A stretch of 64,000 nucleotides of DNA from contig CAYQQU010000019.1 of the NCBI GenBank assembly GCA_964419545.1, forward strand, positions 19,940-83,939, in the 5' to 3' direction. Position 1 is the stretch's first letter. Every line of letters begins with the position of its first letter. A program made the translations under genes and the position numbers. Origin of the DNA: CAYQQU01 sp964419545 (GTDB taxonomy: Bacteria; Bacteroidota; Bacteroidia; Chitinophagales; Saprospiraceae). This document shows positions 15,999 through 26,000 of the stretch, one piece after another. The notes under the pieces were generated by a model that did not search any database, was not told where the DNA came from, and worked only from the letters and a program-made list of their open reading frames with translations.

Positions 15999-16631
15999 AT
16001 GATCAAAAAAACGGCTACCCTAATTTTCGTACTTCATTTCGTGCTGCTGAGCGGATACATCCTTTCCAAACACAGCCCTCTGCCGTTGCCCGAACCGGCA
16101 GCCGCATACGTCAGCCTGCTTTTCCCGCAAGAGTGGGAGATGTTCGCCCCGCCGCCGCAGTCCAATACCCTGTTGTTTTATCGCTTCGCCATCTGTTCGG
16201 GCGACCGGCGGGACACCACCGGCTTCCACGAAGTGCTGCGGCCGTTGTATCGCCATCAGACGACGGGCGTAACTTCACTGGGGCGGCTGAGCTACTTCCT
16301 GTTCAATACCACCCAAAACGTACACGAAAATCAGGCTTATTACCTCAAAAACTTACCGGATTCGATCCCGGAATGCGACGAAAAGAGAGTAGGCCGCTAC
16401 CTGCAGCAGGCCATGGCCCGCAGCTATACCCACCAGGCCTTGGTTCGCCACGGCCGCCTGGTCTACGCCGCCAATTTCCCCGGGCAACCGGCGGATTCCG
16501 TCCTCTTTTCCTATCACATCATTCACGAAAAGATCCCGGCCTTCGAGCAGCGATTCGCCGCAAGCGACAGCCTGCTCTTCGAAGACGCTTACTGGAACAG
16601 CCCTTTTTATAAAATTATCGACCGACCATGA
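15999..16631 (+). CDS. SdpA/DUF5819-like membrane-anchored protein
   Basis: A 210-residue protein with one N-terminal membrane segment (TATLIFVLHFVLLSGYIL) and an outer domain containing LLFPQEWEMFAPPPQSNT. That F-P-Q-x-W-x-x-F-A-P pattern is the hallmark of DUF5819 and of SdpA, the partner of SdpB in maturing a Bacillus antimicrobial peptide. Its stop overlaps the ATG of the HTTM gene by 4 bases, so translation is coupled and the two products probably work as a complex. The assignment is by motif and context only; the reaction is not known. Confidence 0.6.
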   Translation: MIKKTATLIFVLHFVLLSGYILSKHSPLPLPEPAAAYVSLLFPQEWEMFAPPPQSNTLLFYRFAICSGDRRDTTGFHEVLRPLYRHQTTGVTSLGRLSYFLFNTTQNVHENQAYYLKNLPDSIPECDEKRVGRYLQQAMARSYTHQALVRHGRLVYAANFPGQPADSVLFSYHIIHEKIPAFEQRFAASDSLLFEDAYWNSPFYKIIDRP

Positions 16632-17572
16632 AAAATTTACCCACCCGCGACATCGGCCTGACCATCTTCCGGCTGCTGCTCAGCTTCCTGGTGATCCGGG
16701 GCATGTTTTTGTATTTCAATTACAGCGACCTGCTCTTCGGCAAAGACGGCATCGCCCCTTACCAACAGTACGAGCAGCAACTGGAATCACTCGGCCTTTC
16801 GTTTATGAAAATACCTTTTGAGCTTTTTCCGCCCCACTACTACCTGTGGTGCGTTGTGGCCTTGACCTTTTTGTTCGCCCTGGGTATCGGCAAGTGGTTC
16901 ACCGGCGCGCTCCTCTACGTCGCCATTCTGAACCTGCACCTGCGCAACCCGCTGATCCTCGACGGCAGCGACAACATCATCCTGGTGACCCTGCCTTTCG
17001 TGATCATCGCCGACGCCCACCGGCATTATTCCTACAACTGGCCGCGCTTCTCCTGCGAGCAAACCGGCGCGTTCCACTATATCCGGCAACTGGCCGCCTG
17101 GGGCTTTATGCTCCAGATCTGCATCGTCTATTTCGTTACCGGCATCGTCAAGCTGAATACCGACGTCTGGTTCAACGGGACGGCCAACTATTACATCCTC
17201 CAGCTGCACGAGTTCGAAGCCACCAAATGGAATATCGTCCTGGCGCGCAACGCCCTGTTCGCCAAGGCGACTACCTGGGCGACGCTCGTCTTTGAGATCC
17301 TCTTCCCCTTCGCCGTGCTCTACCGGCCCGCGAAGTACGCCTGGCTGCTTTTCGGCCTCCTCTTCCATCTCGGCATTTGGTTTTTCATGCGCATCGACGT
17401 GTTCCCCTGGATCATGATCGCCACCTATTTCGTGTTTATTACCGATGCCGAATACCACGCCTTCTGGAAATGGGGTAAAAAAATTGTTATGGCCGAGCCT
17501 TCCGAAAAGGGTACCGCCCCGGAGACGCAACCACTAAGCATAGAGACCAACGCCCCTGATAACGCCCGATGA
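16628..17572 (+). CDS. HTTM-domain (SdpB/gamma-carboxylase-like) membrane protein
   Basis: A 314-residue polytopic membrane protein with six to eight hydrophobic segments across residues 8-280. It matches the HTTM domain shared with vitamin K-dependent gamma-carboxylase and SdpB: RLLLSFLVIRGMFLYF, LHLRNPLILDGSDNIILVTLP, VYFVTGIVKLNTDVWFNGTA and LVFEILFPFAVLY. The RNP-x-I-x-D/G-G-x-D pattern after the third segment is typical. The C-terminus is a soluble, charged tail of about 35 residues. Family members modify or export peptides or proteins, but most are uncharacterised. It overlaps the upstream SdpA-like gene and lies 33 bases before the next gene. Confidence 0.75.
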   Translation: MKNLPTRDIGLTIFRLLLSFLVIRGMFLYFNYSDLLFGKDGIAPYQQYEQQLESLGLSFMKIPFELFPPHYYLWCVVALTFLFALGIGKWFTGALLYVAILNLHLRNPLILDGSDNIILVTLPFVIIADAHRHYSYNWPRFSCEQTGAFHYIRQLAAWGFMLQICIVYFVTGIVKLNTDVWFNGTANYYILQLHEFEATKWNIVLARNALFAKATTWATLVFEILFPFAVLYRPAKYAWLLFGLLFHLGIWFFMRIDVFPWIMIATYFVFITDAEYHAFWKWGKKIVMAEPSEKGTAPETQPLSIETNAPDNAR

Positions 17573-17605
17573 AGGCCAACGCCAAACTAAAAATGCTACT
17601 TGACC

Positions 17606-18499
17606 ATGAGACCCTTAATGTTACTACTCGCACTATTCTGCAGCCTGGCCGCCGCCGCCCAGCCCGGCAAGGTGGAAGGGCCGCTCAATGAATTTGTCAA
17701 TACCGACTTCATGCGTAAGTTCCTCGATATGCGCATCGAGGCGGAAAATACCGTACGCCGTTTCAAGAAACAGGCGCCTGACCTCGACCCGGAACCCGTG
17801 CGCAAAGTACAAACCGGCTACGAGCAGACGGCCGTCCGCTTCAACAGCCTGCTCGAAAACATCAAGAACGATTTCCTCGACAAGAAGAAACTGAAGTTCA
17901 TCAGCCAGTATCCCGAAGACTACATCAAGGGCCTGGAGCACGACCTCGACGAACTATCGGAATTCTACGCCGTCCAGTTTCAGCAACCGCTGGCCGACGC
18001 TACCGCCCACCAGATCGACGGCAGCCCGGCCCTGCTGCTCATCGTCGAACTGGTAGGGCTCACCAAAGGCCTGATCGACTATTTCGGAAAATTGCGCAAA
18101 GCGTCGCGCCGCTACAACGAGGCCTACCTGCAGGAACACCTCATCCTGCCATATCGCTTCCCGGCCTGGCGCGAGATCACTGCGGAAGGCGTGGAATATC
18201 AGAAAAGAGAAAAACGCCTGTACGAAGAAGTAGAAATGCCTACCATGGACCCGCTGCTGGAAGACCTTTCCAAAACCGTCGAAAAAACCGGCAACGACAA
18301 TCCCTACGACGAGGCCGAAACCTATGACGACTGGATGGAGATGGACGAAGCGACGGAAAGCGACGACGACTGGTTCGACTCGGATGAAGACGGACAAGGA
18401 TCACCGAATATCGATACTTCCGGCGTCCAACCCTTACGCAGCCCCGTCATGGAAACGCCAAAGAAGAAAAAGCAAAAAAAGGGAAAGGACGAACAATAA
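17606..18499 (+). CDS. Secreted helical protein with acidic then lysine-rich tail
   Basis: A 297-residue protein with a signal peptide (MRPLMLLLALFCSLAAAAQ). Residues 25-220 are predominantly helical and charged (FMRKFLDMRIEAENTVRRFKKQ, FLDKKKLKFISQYPEDYIKGL). The tail is strongly acidic (DDWMEMDEATESDDDWFDSDED) and ends basic (KKKKQKKGKDEQ). ATG 17606 is chosen over the TTG at 17600. No recognised family. It lies 33 bases after the HTTM gene and 34 bases before the papain-like peptidase, so it may be a partner or substrate. Confidence 0.65.
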   Translation: MRPLMLLLALFCSLAAAAQPGKVEGPLNEFVNTDFMRKFLDMRIEAENTVRRFKKQAPDLDPEPVRKVQTGYEQTAVRFNSLLENIKNDFLDKKKLKFISQYPEDYIKGLEHDLDELSEFYAVQFQQPLADATAHQIDGSPALLLIVELVGLTKGLIDYFGKLRKASRRYNEAYLQEHLILPYRFPAWREITAEGVEYQKREKRLYEEVEMPTMDPLLEDLSKTVEKTGNDNPYDEAETYDDWMEMDEATESDDDWFDSDEDGQGSPNIDTSGVQPLRSPVMETPKKKKQKKGKDEQ

Positions 18500-18533
18500 G
18501 CCTCGAAGGCCTAAATCAGAAATAAAACTCGCT

Positions 18534-19985
18534 ATGAAACGGTTTTCCGTCCTCCTCCTATTGCTCCTGACCGTTGCCACGCTGAACGCTCAGGGGCTCG
18601 AATTTGAAGACGAACGTTACGAACAACTGCCGCAATTGCCGCAGATCGAAGGCGCGAAAGACATCGCCCTTCCCCAGGCCGTCGACCTTTCGCCCTATTG
18701 CCCGCAGGTGCGCAATCAGGGCGACGCCTTCTCCTGCGTCGGCTGGGCCGTCGGCTACGGGGCGCTCACCATCCAGCGAGCAATCGATCATCAATGGGCC
18801 GAGCCGCAGCAGATCACGGAAAACGCCTACTCCGCCCTTTACATCTACAACCAGATCGGCTCGGGTGACTGCCGGCAGGGCGCCCGCATCTCAGACGCCC
18901 TGGAATTGCTGAGCACCAGAGGCGACTGCCCCGCCCGCGAGTTCGACTTCGAATTGGACAACTGCCAAAAGCGGCCTTCTCCGGAATTGATCCGGCGCGC
19001 CCGCCGGGACACCATCGCCGATTATATGACCTTGTTCGGGCTGGACGCGCCGCCGGACGAGAAGGCGCGGCAGGTCAGAATGGCCCTGGCGCAAAATTAT
19101 CCGGTCATCGTCGGCATGGCCGTACTCCGCAATTTTTACCAGCTGCGCGACGCCCGCTACTGGTGGCCTGATATCGGCGACACCACGCCGGCCGGCGGCC
19201 ACGCCCTGGTCGTGGTGGGCTATGACGACCCTTCCTCGTCCTTTCTGCTCTTCAACAGCTGGGGCGAAAGCTGGGGCGACCAGGGCTTTATCCGGATAAA
19301 ATACGACGCCTTCAGCCAGTATTGCAAATACGCCTTTATCATGCAGACGACTGGCGCGGCGCTGCCCGACTTCGAAAACGCCCCCGCTATCGAAGCCCGG
19401 CCGCTCGCCACTTTCGGCGGAAAAGCCGCCTTCCGATACCTCGACAACACAAACGGCAACCCCTTCTTCCGCACCGCGCCGGTGAAAGGAGAAAAGGGGG
19501 AATATCAGACCTTCCGGGAAGACTGGCCCGTTGGGCAATACTTCCAGATCGAAGCATCGGTGGCCGAATCCGGGCTTTACTTCTACGCCTTTTCCGTCGA
19601 CGCCCTCAATAACGTAAACATCCACTGGCCGCGCAGCGAATCCCTCAATGCCAGATTTACCGGCCTTTCCGAATCGGCTTTCGTCATCGACCCCGGCATC
19701 CGCATCGTGATTCCCGGCCCGAACAAAGCACTGACGCTGGCCCATCCCGGAAAAGACGTGGTCTACCTGCTGGCTTCTCGCCGGAAAATAGAAGGACTGC
19801 GATTCATCACCGAAAAAATGCGATACGTGCGCGGCAACTACCGCGAACGCCTGGAACAGATCATGGGTTGGCGGCTGGCCCCGGCCGCCGACGTGGAATA
19901 CGATCCTTACGCGCTGAACTTCCGGGTAACAACCCGCAGCAAAGGATATATCGTGCCGATGATCCTCGAGGTACAGGCCAAGTAG
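18534..19985 (+). CDS. Secreted papain-like (C1A) cysteine peptidase with C-terminal DUF4384-like domain
   Basis: A 483-residue protein with a signal peptide (MKRFSVLLLLLLTVATLNAQ). The C1A triad is complete: Cys68 in VRNQGDAFSCVGWAVGYGAL, His223 in GGHALVVVGYDD, and Asn241 in FNSWGESWGDQGFIRIKYD. The oxyanion Gln is in RNQGD. After the peptidase domain (to about residue 280) comes a beta-rich module (PVGQYFQIEASVAESGLYFYAF, NVNIHWPRSES) that resembles DUF4384. There is no obvious long inhibitory propeptide. The start at ATG 18534 precedes the signal peptide; the longer upstream frame overlaps the previous gene. It should be active in the periplasm or outside the cell. Confidence 0.85.
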   Translation: MKRFSVLLLLLLTVATLNAQGLEFEDERYEQLPQLPQIEGAKDIALPQAVDLSPYCPQVRNQGDAFSCVGWAVGYGALTIQRAIDHQWAEPQQITENAYSALYIYNQIGSGDCRQGARISDALELLSTRGDCPAREFDFELDNCQKRPSPELIRRARRDTIADYMTLFGLDAPPDEKARQVRMALAQNYPVIVGMAVLRNFYQLRDARYWWPDIGDTTPAGGHALVVVGYDDPSSSFLLFNSWGESWGDQGFIRIKYDAFSQYCKYAFIMQTTGAALPDFENAPAIEARPLATFGGKAAFRYLDNTNGNPFFRTAPVKGEKGEYQTFREDWPVGQYFQIEASVAESGLYFYAFSVDALNNVNIHWPRSESLNARFTGLSESAFVIDPGIRIVIPGPNKALTLAHPGKDVVYLLASRRKIEGLRFITEKMRYVRGNYRERLEQIMGWRLAPAADVEYDPYALNFRVTTRSKGYIVPMILEVQAK

Positions 19986-20054
19986 TTGGTCTTTGTCTTT
20001 GACCGTTACGCCCCGAAACATTCAATCGATTTATCAAGCACAATCACCACAAAC

Positions 20055-23000
20055 ATGCGCTATTTGTTCATAATATTTTTCTGCCTGTCGGTTACTTTCG
20101 GCCAGACCCAAACCGAGCGCCCCATCTGGGAAGAAACGTACGGCGGGAAATCCGACGAATTCATTCACCAGACGATAGAAGCCACCAACGGCTACCTGAT
20201 CGCCGTTGGCGAAACCAGCTCCCAAACCGAAGGCGGAACGGACGGCCTGTTGATCATTACCGACTTCAGCACCGGCCAGGAAATCGCCTACCAGCAACTG
20301 GGCGGCCGCAAAGACGACGCCCTGCACGCCATCGTACAATTATTCGACGGCCACTTTCTGCTGGCGGGCGCTACGGAATCGAGCGGCGCCGGCAAATCGG
20401 ACGGCTGGCTGATCAAAATAGATGAACGCGGCGAAGTCCTCTGGGAAAAGACCTTCGGCGGCGACGGCCCCGACGCCTTTCGGTACGCCCTCGCCACACC
20501 CGACGGCGGCGTCGTGCTGGCCGGTGAAAAAGACAAACAAAAAGACGGCGACATTTGGCTGTGTAAACTTCAGGAACAGTCGCTGGCGTGGGAGTCGCAG
20601 ATCGGCCGCGGGCATTACGAAGCTGTCAAAGGCATGGCCCTCGCCCAGGATCAGGGAGTGGTGCTCACCGGCAATACCGCCAATTCGGATAAGCGGGACC
20701 GCGGCGATATCTTTTGGATCAAAACCGACGAGCGGGGGCAGCTGCAGGACGAGCGCTTCTTCGGAGAAAAAGACTGGGAAGAAGCCACCGGTATTGCGGC
20801 CGTTCCCGGCGGCGGCTTCGCCATTTGCGGACATACGCGCTCCAAGGGACAGGGCGAGTCCGACCTTTGGCTGCTGCGCCTCAACGAAGGCGGCTTCCAG
20901 ATGTGGGAACAGACGTTTGGAGAGCGCGACGAAGACCTGGGCTATGCATTGGCCCACACCGCCGATGACGGCTTTATCGTCGTCGGCGCTACCAAATCGT
21001 ACCGCTCGGGCGCCCGGTCCTTTCGGGCTTATCTGGTCAAAACCGACGGCGGCGGCGTGCGTCAGTGGGAACGCGATTACGGCGGAAAGAAAGGCGATGT
21101 CGCCTCCAGCGTTACGGTTCTCCACGACGGCACCATCGCGGCAGCCGGCCACACCGCTTCGCGCGGCAGCGGCGGGGAAGATATCTGGATCACCCGCTTC
21201 CCGCCCCTCGACCAGACCTTCGGCGCAGCTTATTCCGGCGCCAAGGAGACCAAGGTCGAATTTTCGGAAGCCGCGCTCAGCACCCCCGACGGCCAGCTGA
21301 CGCCCAACCGACGAGCTTACCTGGCTTTTACCCTCTTTAATACGAGCGGCGGCGCCGTCGACGACCTGCAGGTCAAAGTAAAACAGCGCTCCGGCTCCCC
21401 CGGAATACAGATCTGGCAGGAAAACTATTTCGGGCCGTTGCGAGCGGAAAACAACCGGGAGATCCGGATCCCGATTTCGACCTCCGACCAGATCCGCTCG
21501 GACGACAATCAACTCGAAGTGACCATCTTCTCGGGCGGCGCCGCATTGGGTAGCTTCGATTACACGTTCAAAACCAAACAGCCCGTCGCCGCCGACGTCG
21601 TCTTCGATAATTTCAAATTCGGCGTAGCTCAGGATTCGGATCAGGAAAGCGTCCAGGTGGTCGTCCGCAACCCCGGCGACTTCCAGGCCACTAATGTGCA
21701 GGTCACTTTCCAGCCGCCTGCCGGCATTCAGGCGGTAAGCCCCGCCAGCCAGACCATCCGTGCAATCGCCCCGCTCGGTTCGCATACCGTCACCTTTTCG
21801 TTCCTGCGCAGCCGGAGTTTTCGGGAAGACCGCATCGCCATCCCCTGCACCATCGACTTCGGGGGCAGGCAAATCCGGAAAACACTGGAAAAAGGCGCGC
21901 TCTACGGCAATGAAGTCACCCTGATCGTCACCGAGCCCAGCGGGCGGGAAAGCATCCTGACCGAAAAGAACTTCTACGATTTTACGGTAGGCATCAAGGC
22001 CGCTTCGCTGGTGCGGGAACAAGACATTAAAGTCGTGAGAAACAATACGATCCTGGACGGCTCCAAGATGGACGAAGTGGACCTGCGCAACCTGAACGGC
22101 GCCACCCGGACCGCCGCCCCCACAACCAACGGCTACGAATACGTCTACAAAAACCGGGTGCCGCTGATTCCCGGCGAAAACCGCATTGAAATCGAAGTAC
22201 AGACGCCCAACGGCAACTTCCGTACCGATACCAAGATCATCACCTTCCAGCCCCGGCAGCCGAACCTGCACGTACTGACGATCGGGCCTACTCATCCCGA
22301 TCTGAAGTACACCGCCAAGGACGCCGCCGATTTTGCCGCCGCTTTCAAAAACCAGGCCGGACCGGGTAAGCTGTTCGGCAAAGTATTTTTACGTAGCCTG
22401 ACCCTTCCCGAAGAAACAGAGGCCGGCAACATCAGGGTCGCCGTAGAAGAACTGGCGTACCAGTATGAAAACAAAGCCGCCGCACAGCGCATCCTCGACC
22501 AGGACCTGCTGCTCGTCTTCGTCAGCAGCCACGGCGAGAACGACCGGGGCTTCAAGCTGCTACCCACCGATTACAAGCCGGGGTTCCAGTCTCTTACCAT
22601 CGACTTTCAGGAAGACGTCGTCGACCAGCTCGAACGGATCAAATGCAAAAAAGTCGTGCTCATCGACGCCTGCCATAGCGGCGCCGCCGACAGCAAAGCA
22701 CTGAACGACGTTACCCGGGCCGACGCACTGACCCGGCTCGCGGCCCTGCATCCGGGCATGAACACCCTCACCAGCTGCGGCTCCAATGAAATGTCGTACG
22801 AAGACGACCAATGGGAAAACGGCGCTTTCACCGAAGCTATCCTGGAGGCATTCGACAATGCAGAAGCCGTAGACCAAAACGGGCCCTTCCGCGCCGACGT
22901 CAATAGCGACAACCTGTTGTCGATGAGCGAACTGTACACCTATCTGCGCCGCCGGGTGCCGAGCATGGTGCAACAACAAAAGCCCAATGCGCCAACCAAC

Positions 23001-23078
23001 CAGATACCGTTTATGCCGGAAACGCAGATGGATATCCGCGAAATACCGATCTACGTCATTGACCAATCCCAAAACTGA
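20055..23078 (+). CDS. Secreted beta-propeller plus caspase-family (C14) peptidase
   Basis: A 1007-residue protein with a signal peptide (MRYLFIIFFCLSVTFG). Residues 25-400 are seven or so repeats of about 50 residues of the form DGWLIKIDERGEVLWEKTFGG...DGGVVLAG, typical of a beta-propeller. Residues about 420-730 are beta-sandwich-like regions (VVVRNPGDFQATNVQVTF). The C-terminal caspase domain has His826 (VFVSSHGENDRG) and Cys873 (VVLIDACHSGAADSK), and ends with DVNSDNLLSMSELYTYLRRRV, which resembles an EF-hand-like acidic loop. The start at 20055 precedes the signal. It lies 69 bases after the papain-like gene and 5 bases before the adhesin gene, so linkage to the adhesin is strong. Confidence 0.85.
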   Translation: MRYLFIIFFCLSVTFGQTQTERPIWEETYGGKSDEFIHQTIEATNGYLIAVGETSSQTEGGTDGLLIITDFSTGQEIAYQQLGGRKDDALHAIVQLFDGHFLLAGATESSGAGKSDGWLIKIDERGEVLWEKTFGGDGPDAFRYALATPDGGVVLAGEKDKQKDGDIWLCKLQEQSLAWESQIGRGHYEAVKGMALAQDQGVVLTGNTANSDKRDRGDIFWIKTDERGQLQDERFFGEKDWEEATGIAAVPGGGFAICGHTRSKGQGESDLWLLRLNEGGFQMWEQTFGERDEDLGYALAHTADDGFIVVGATKSYRSGARSFRAYLVKTDGGGVRQWERDYGGKKGDVASSVTVLHDGTIAAAGHTASRGSGGEDIWITRFPPLDQTFGAAYSGAKETKVEFSEAALSTPDGQLTPNRRAYLAFTLFNTSGGAVDDLQVKVKQRSGSPGIQIWQENYFGPLRAENNREIRIPISTSDQIRSDDNQLEVTIFSGGAALGSFDYTFKTKQPVAADVVFDNFKFGVAQDSDQESVQVVVRNPGDFQATNVQVTFQPPAGIQAVSPASQTIRAIAPLGSHTVTFSFLRSRSFREDRIAIPCTIDFGGRQIRKTLEKGALYGNEVTLIVTEPSGRESILTEKNFYDFTVGIKAASLVREQDIKVVRNNTILDGSKMDEVDLRNLNGATRTAAPTTNGYEYVYKNRVPLIPGENRIEIEVQTPNGNFRTDTKIITFQPRQPNLHVLTIGPTHPDLKYTAKDAADFAAAFKNQAGPGKLFGKVFLRSLTLPEETEAGNIRVAVEELAYQYENKAAAQRILDQDLLLVFVSSHGENDRGFKLLPTDYKPGFQSLTIDFQEDVVDQLERIKCKKVVLIDACHSGAADSKALNDVTRADALTRLAALHPGMNTLTSCGSNEMSYEDDQWENGAFTEAILEAFDNAEAVDQNGPFRADVNSDNLLSMSELYTYLRRRVPSMVQQQKPNAPTNQIPFMPETQMDIREIPIYVIDQSQN

Positions 23079-23083
23079 GACTG

Positions 23084-26000
23084 ATGAAAACCCATTTCGT
23101 CGTGTTCCTTACCTTCTGCTGCTTGCTGGGGAAAGGAAACGCCCAAAACTACGTCGTCACGAATACCAGCGACAACAACGTATGCAACCCGGGCAACTGC
23201 TCTCTACGCGGGGCGATCAACGCGGCCAACACCGACGGCGCCCCCAGTACGATTACCTTCAACTTCAGCAGCGGCTCCCCGCCCTTCATCATTCAGCCCA
23301 ATAGCGTACTGCCGGCCCTGGCCGAACCACAGCCGTTCACTATCGACGCGACCACCAATTACTCGCTCGGCGACGTCATCATCGACGGTAGTAACGCCGG
23401 CAACGTCGACGGCATCCGGATCGTTGCTGACAATTGTACGGTACGCGGACTGGTGGTGCGCAACTATACCGGGCCTGGTGGCCGAGCAGCTATTTCCCTC
23501 GCCGTCGACAATAACCCAGCCAATTGCTTGATAGCAAACAACCGCCTGCGCAACAACAATATTGGTATTAAAGCACGCCCCCTTACCGACCAAATCGTCA
23601 CCTTGACCGAAAACAATATTTTTTGTAATGACATCGCCGGTATCGACCGCAACGGCAGTAGCGCCGGCATCGTGACCGTCACTTCCGCCACACCGCTTAC
23701 CGTCAGCGGCGTCACCACCGGTAACGACGGGGTGACGATCGAAGTATTCAAATACATCACGCCGGGCGGATGCACCAGCGCCTTTTGCCAGGGCCGCTAC
23801 CTGGCGACCACTACGGCCAACGGCGGCGTCTGGTCGGTCAGCATCCCACCCGGCGAACTGGCTTCCGGCGACCGGGTGACCGCTACCGGTATTTCCCTGC
23901 AAGGCAACACCACTGAATTCGCTCCCTGTGAATTCGTTAATTGCCCGGATGTGCTCATCACCGGGTTTGCCAATATCCAGGGTGCTTGCAATATCGGCGC
24001 TTTGGGCGCCGCTACCGTCGTGACTGTCAACAATGCGCCGCCCTATACCTATGCCTGGGATAACGGCGAAACCACCGCCACCGCCACCCAGCTTACGGCC
24101 GGCGTGCATACCGTGACCGTCACCGACAGCAACGGTTGTACCGGCTCCGATTCCGTGAACATCCCCAGCCCTGATGGACCGGTGATCAATGCGGCAAATA
24201 ACGGCCCCCTCTGCGCCGGCGAAACGCTGCAGGTGAGCGTAACCGCCTCGGGGCAAAGCCCTTTTACTTTCGAATGGGCAACGCCCGATGGTCCTTTTTC
24301 AGACCAGCAGTTAACCTTTCCCGGCGCCACCCCCAGCCTCAGCGGAGGCTACACCGTCACTGTTACCGACAATATAGGTTGCCAAAGTATCGACAACACC
24401 AACGTTTTGGTAGCCCCCAACCCCACTCTGGACCTCGATGTAGCCAACGTAACCTGCAACGGCGATGACGACGGCGCCATCACGCTATCCGTCTCGCCCG
24501 GAAACCCCGGTAACTTCAGCTTTTCCTGGAGCAACGGGGCTACAACACAAAACCTGACCGGGCTGGGGCCTGGTTCTTATTCCGTGACCGCTACCAACAA
24601 CAGTACCGGTTGCTCGGCAACCGGAAGCGCCGTCGTTTTAGAACCAAATCCGCTCAACCCCATTTTGAACCCCACAAATGCCGACTGCTTCGGGGCCGCT
24701 ACCGGCAGCGTAACCCTCCTGGGCGGCGGCGGTATTCCTCCGTATGATTTCCTTTGGAATACCGGTGCAACCACCGTCAACCTCAATAATGTACCCGCCG
24801 GAAACTACTCGGTCACCATCACCGATAACAACGGATGTACGGTTAGTGCTTCCACTATCGTCGGACAACCCTCCGAGCTCATACTCAGCTTCCAGTCTGC
24901 CGACGCCGACTGCGATGTCGACAACGGAATGGCCGGCGTCACCCCCACCGGCGGCACACCGCCCTATTCCTTCAACTGGAGCAACGGCGCCAATACCGCC
25001 ATGATCAATAACCTCCCGCCCGGAAACTACGCCGTCACCGTCACCGACGATAACGGATGCCTCGCCAACGGGCAGGTCAGCGTAGGTACCGCACAGGGAC
25101 CTACCATCTCGCTGAACGCCACGGACGCCGCATGTTTCGCTCAGGCTTCCGGAAGCATCACCCTCAACGGCAGCGGCGGCCAGCCGCCTTTCTCCTTCAA
25201 CTGGAGCAACGGCGCCACCTCCCAAAACCTCAGCAATATTCCCGCCGGAAACTACTCGGTTACGGTCACGGACAGCAATGGATGCGCAGCAACCGCAAAC
25301 GCAACCGTCGGACAACCCACTGAGCTCATACTCAGCTTCCAGTCTGCCGACGCCGACTGCGATGTCGACAACGGAANNNNNNNNNNNNNNNNNNNNNNNN
25401 NNNNNNNNNNNNNNNNNNNNNNNNNNNNNNNNNNNNNNNNNNNNNNNNNNNNNNNNNNNNNNNNNNNNNNNNNNNNACTCGGTTACGGTCACGGACAGCA
25501 ATGGATGCGCAGCAACCGCAAACGCAACCGTTGGACAACCGGATAGCCTCGCCTTAATTTTCACAGTAATGAACGCCGCTTGCGGAGCGCCTACCGGAGG
25601 CATAAGTGTAGCCGTCAGCGGTGGCGTTTCCCCTTTTGTATATCAATGGAACAATGGCGGGACGACGGAAAATATCCAAAACCTGAGCGCCGGTCTGTAC
25701 CTGATCACGGTAACCGATGCGAATGGTTGTACTGTTGCCGGACAAGCGACAGTCTCCGGTTCGGACGGCCCGAACCTGGTGCTGACGGCGGATTCGGTAA
25801 GTTGTAACGGGGCAACCGACGGCAGCATCACGTTGACGGGCAACGGCGGAACGGCGCCTTACAACCTGGCCTGGAGCAATGGCGCAATCCAGAACAATGT
25901 CAACACCCTGATGGGAACGCTCGCCGACCTCCCCGCCGGCGATTACTCCGTGACCGTCACCGACGACCTGGACTGCGAAGCGGTCGCAGCGATAAACGTT

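Noticed and set aside
20340..22295. A 651-codon open frame on the minus strand
   Set aside because: Antisense to the propeller-caspase gene; the pattern of GC-rich codons explains it.
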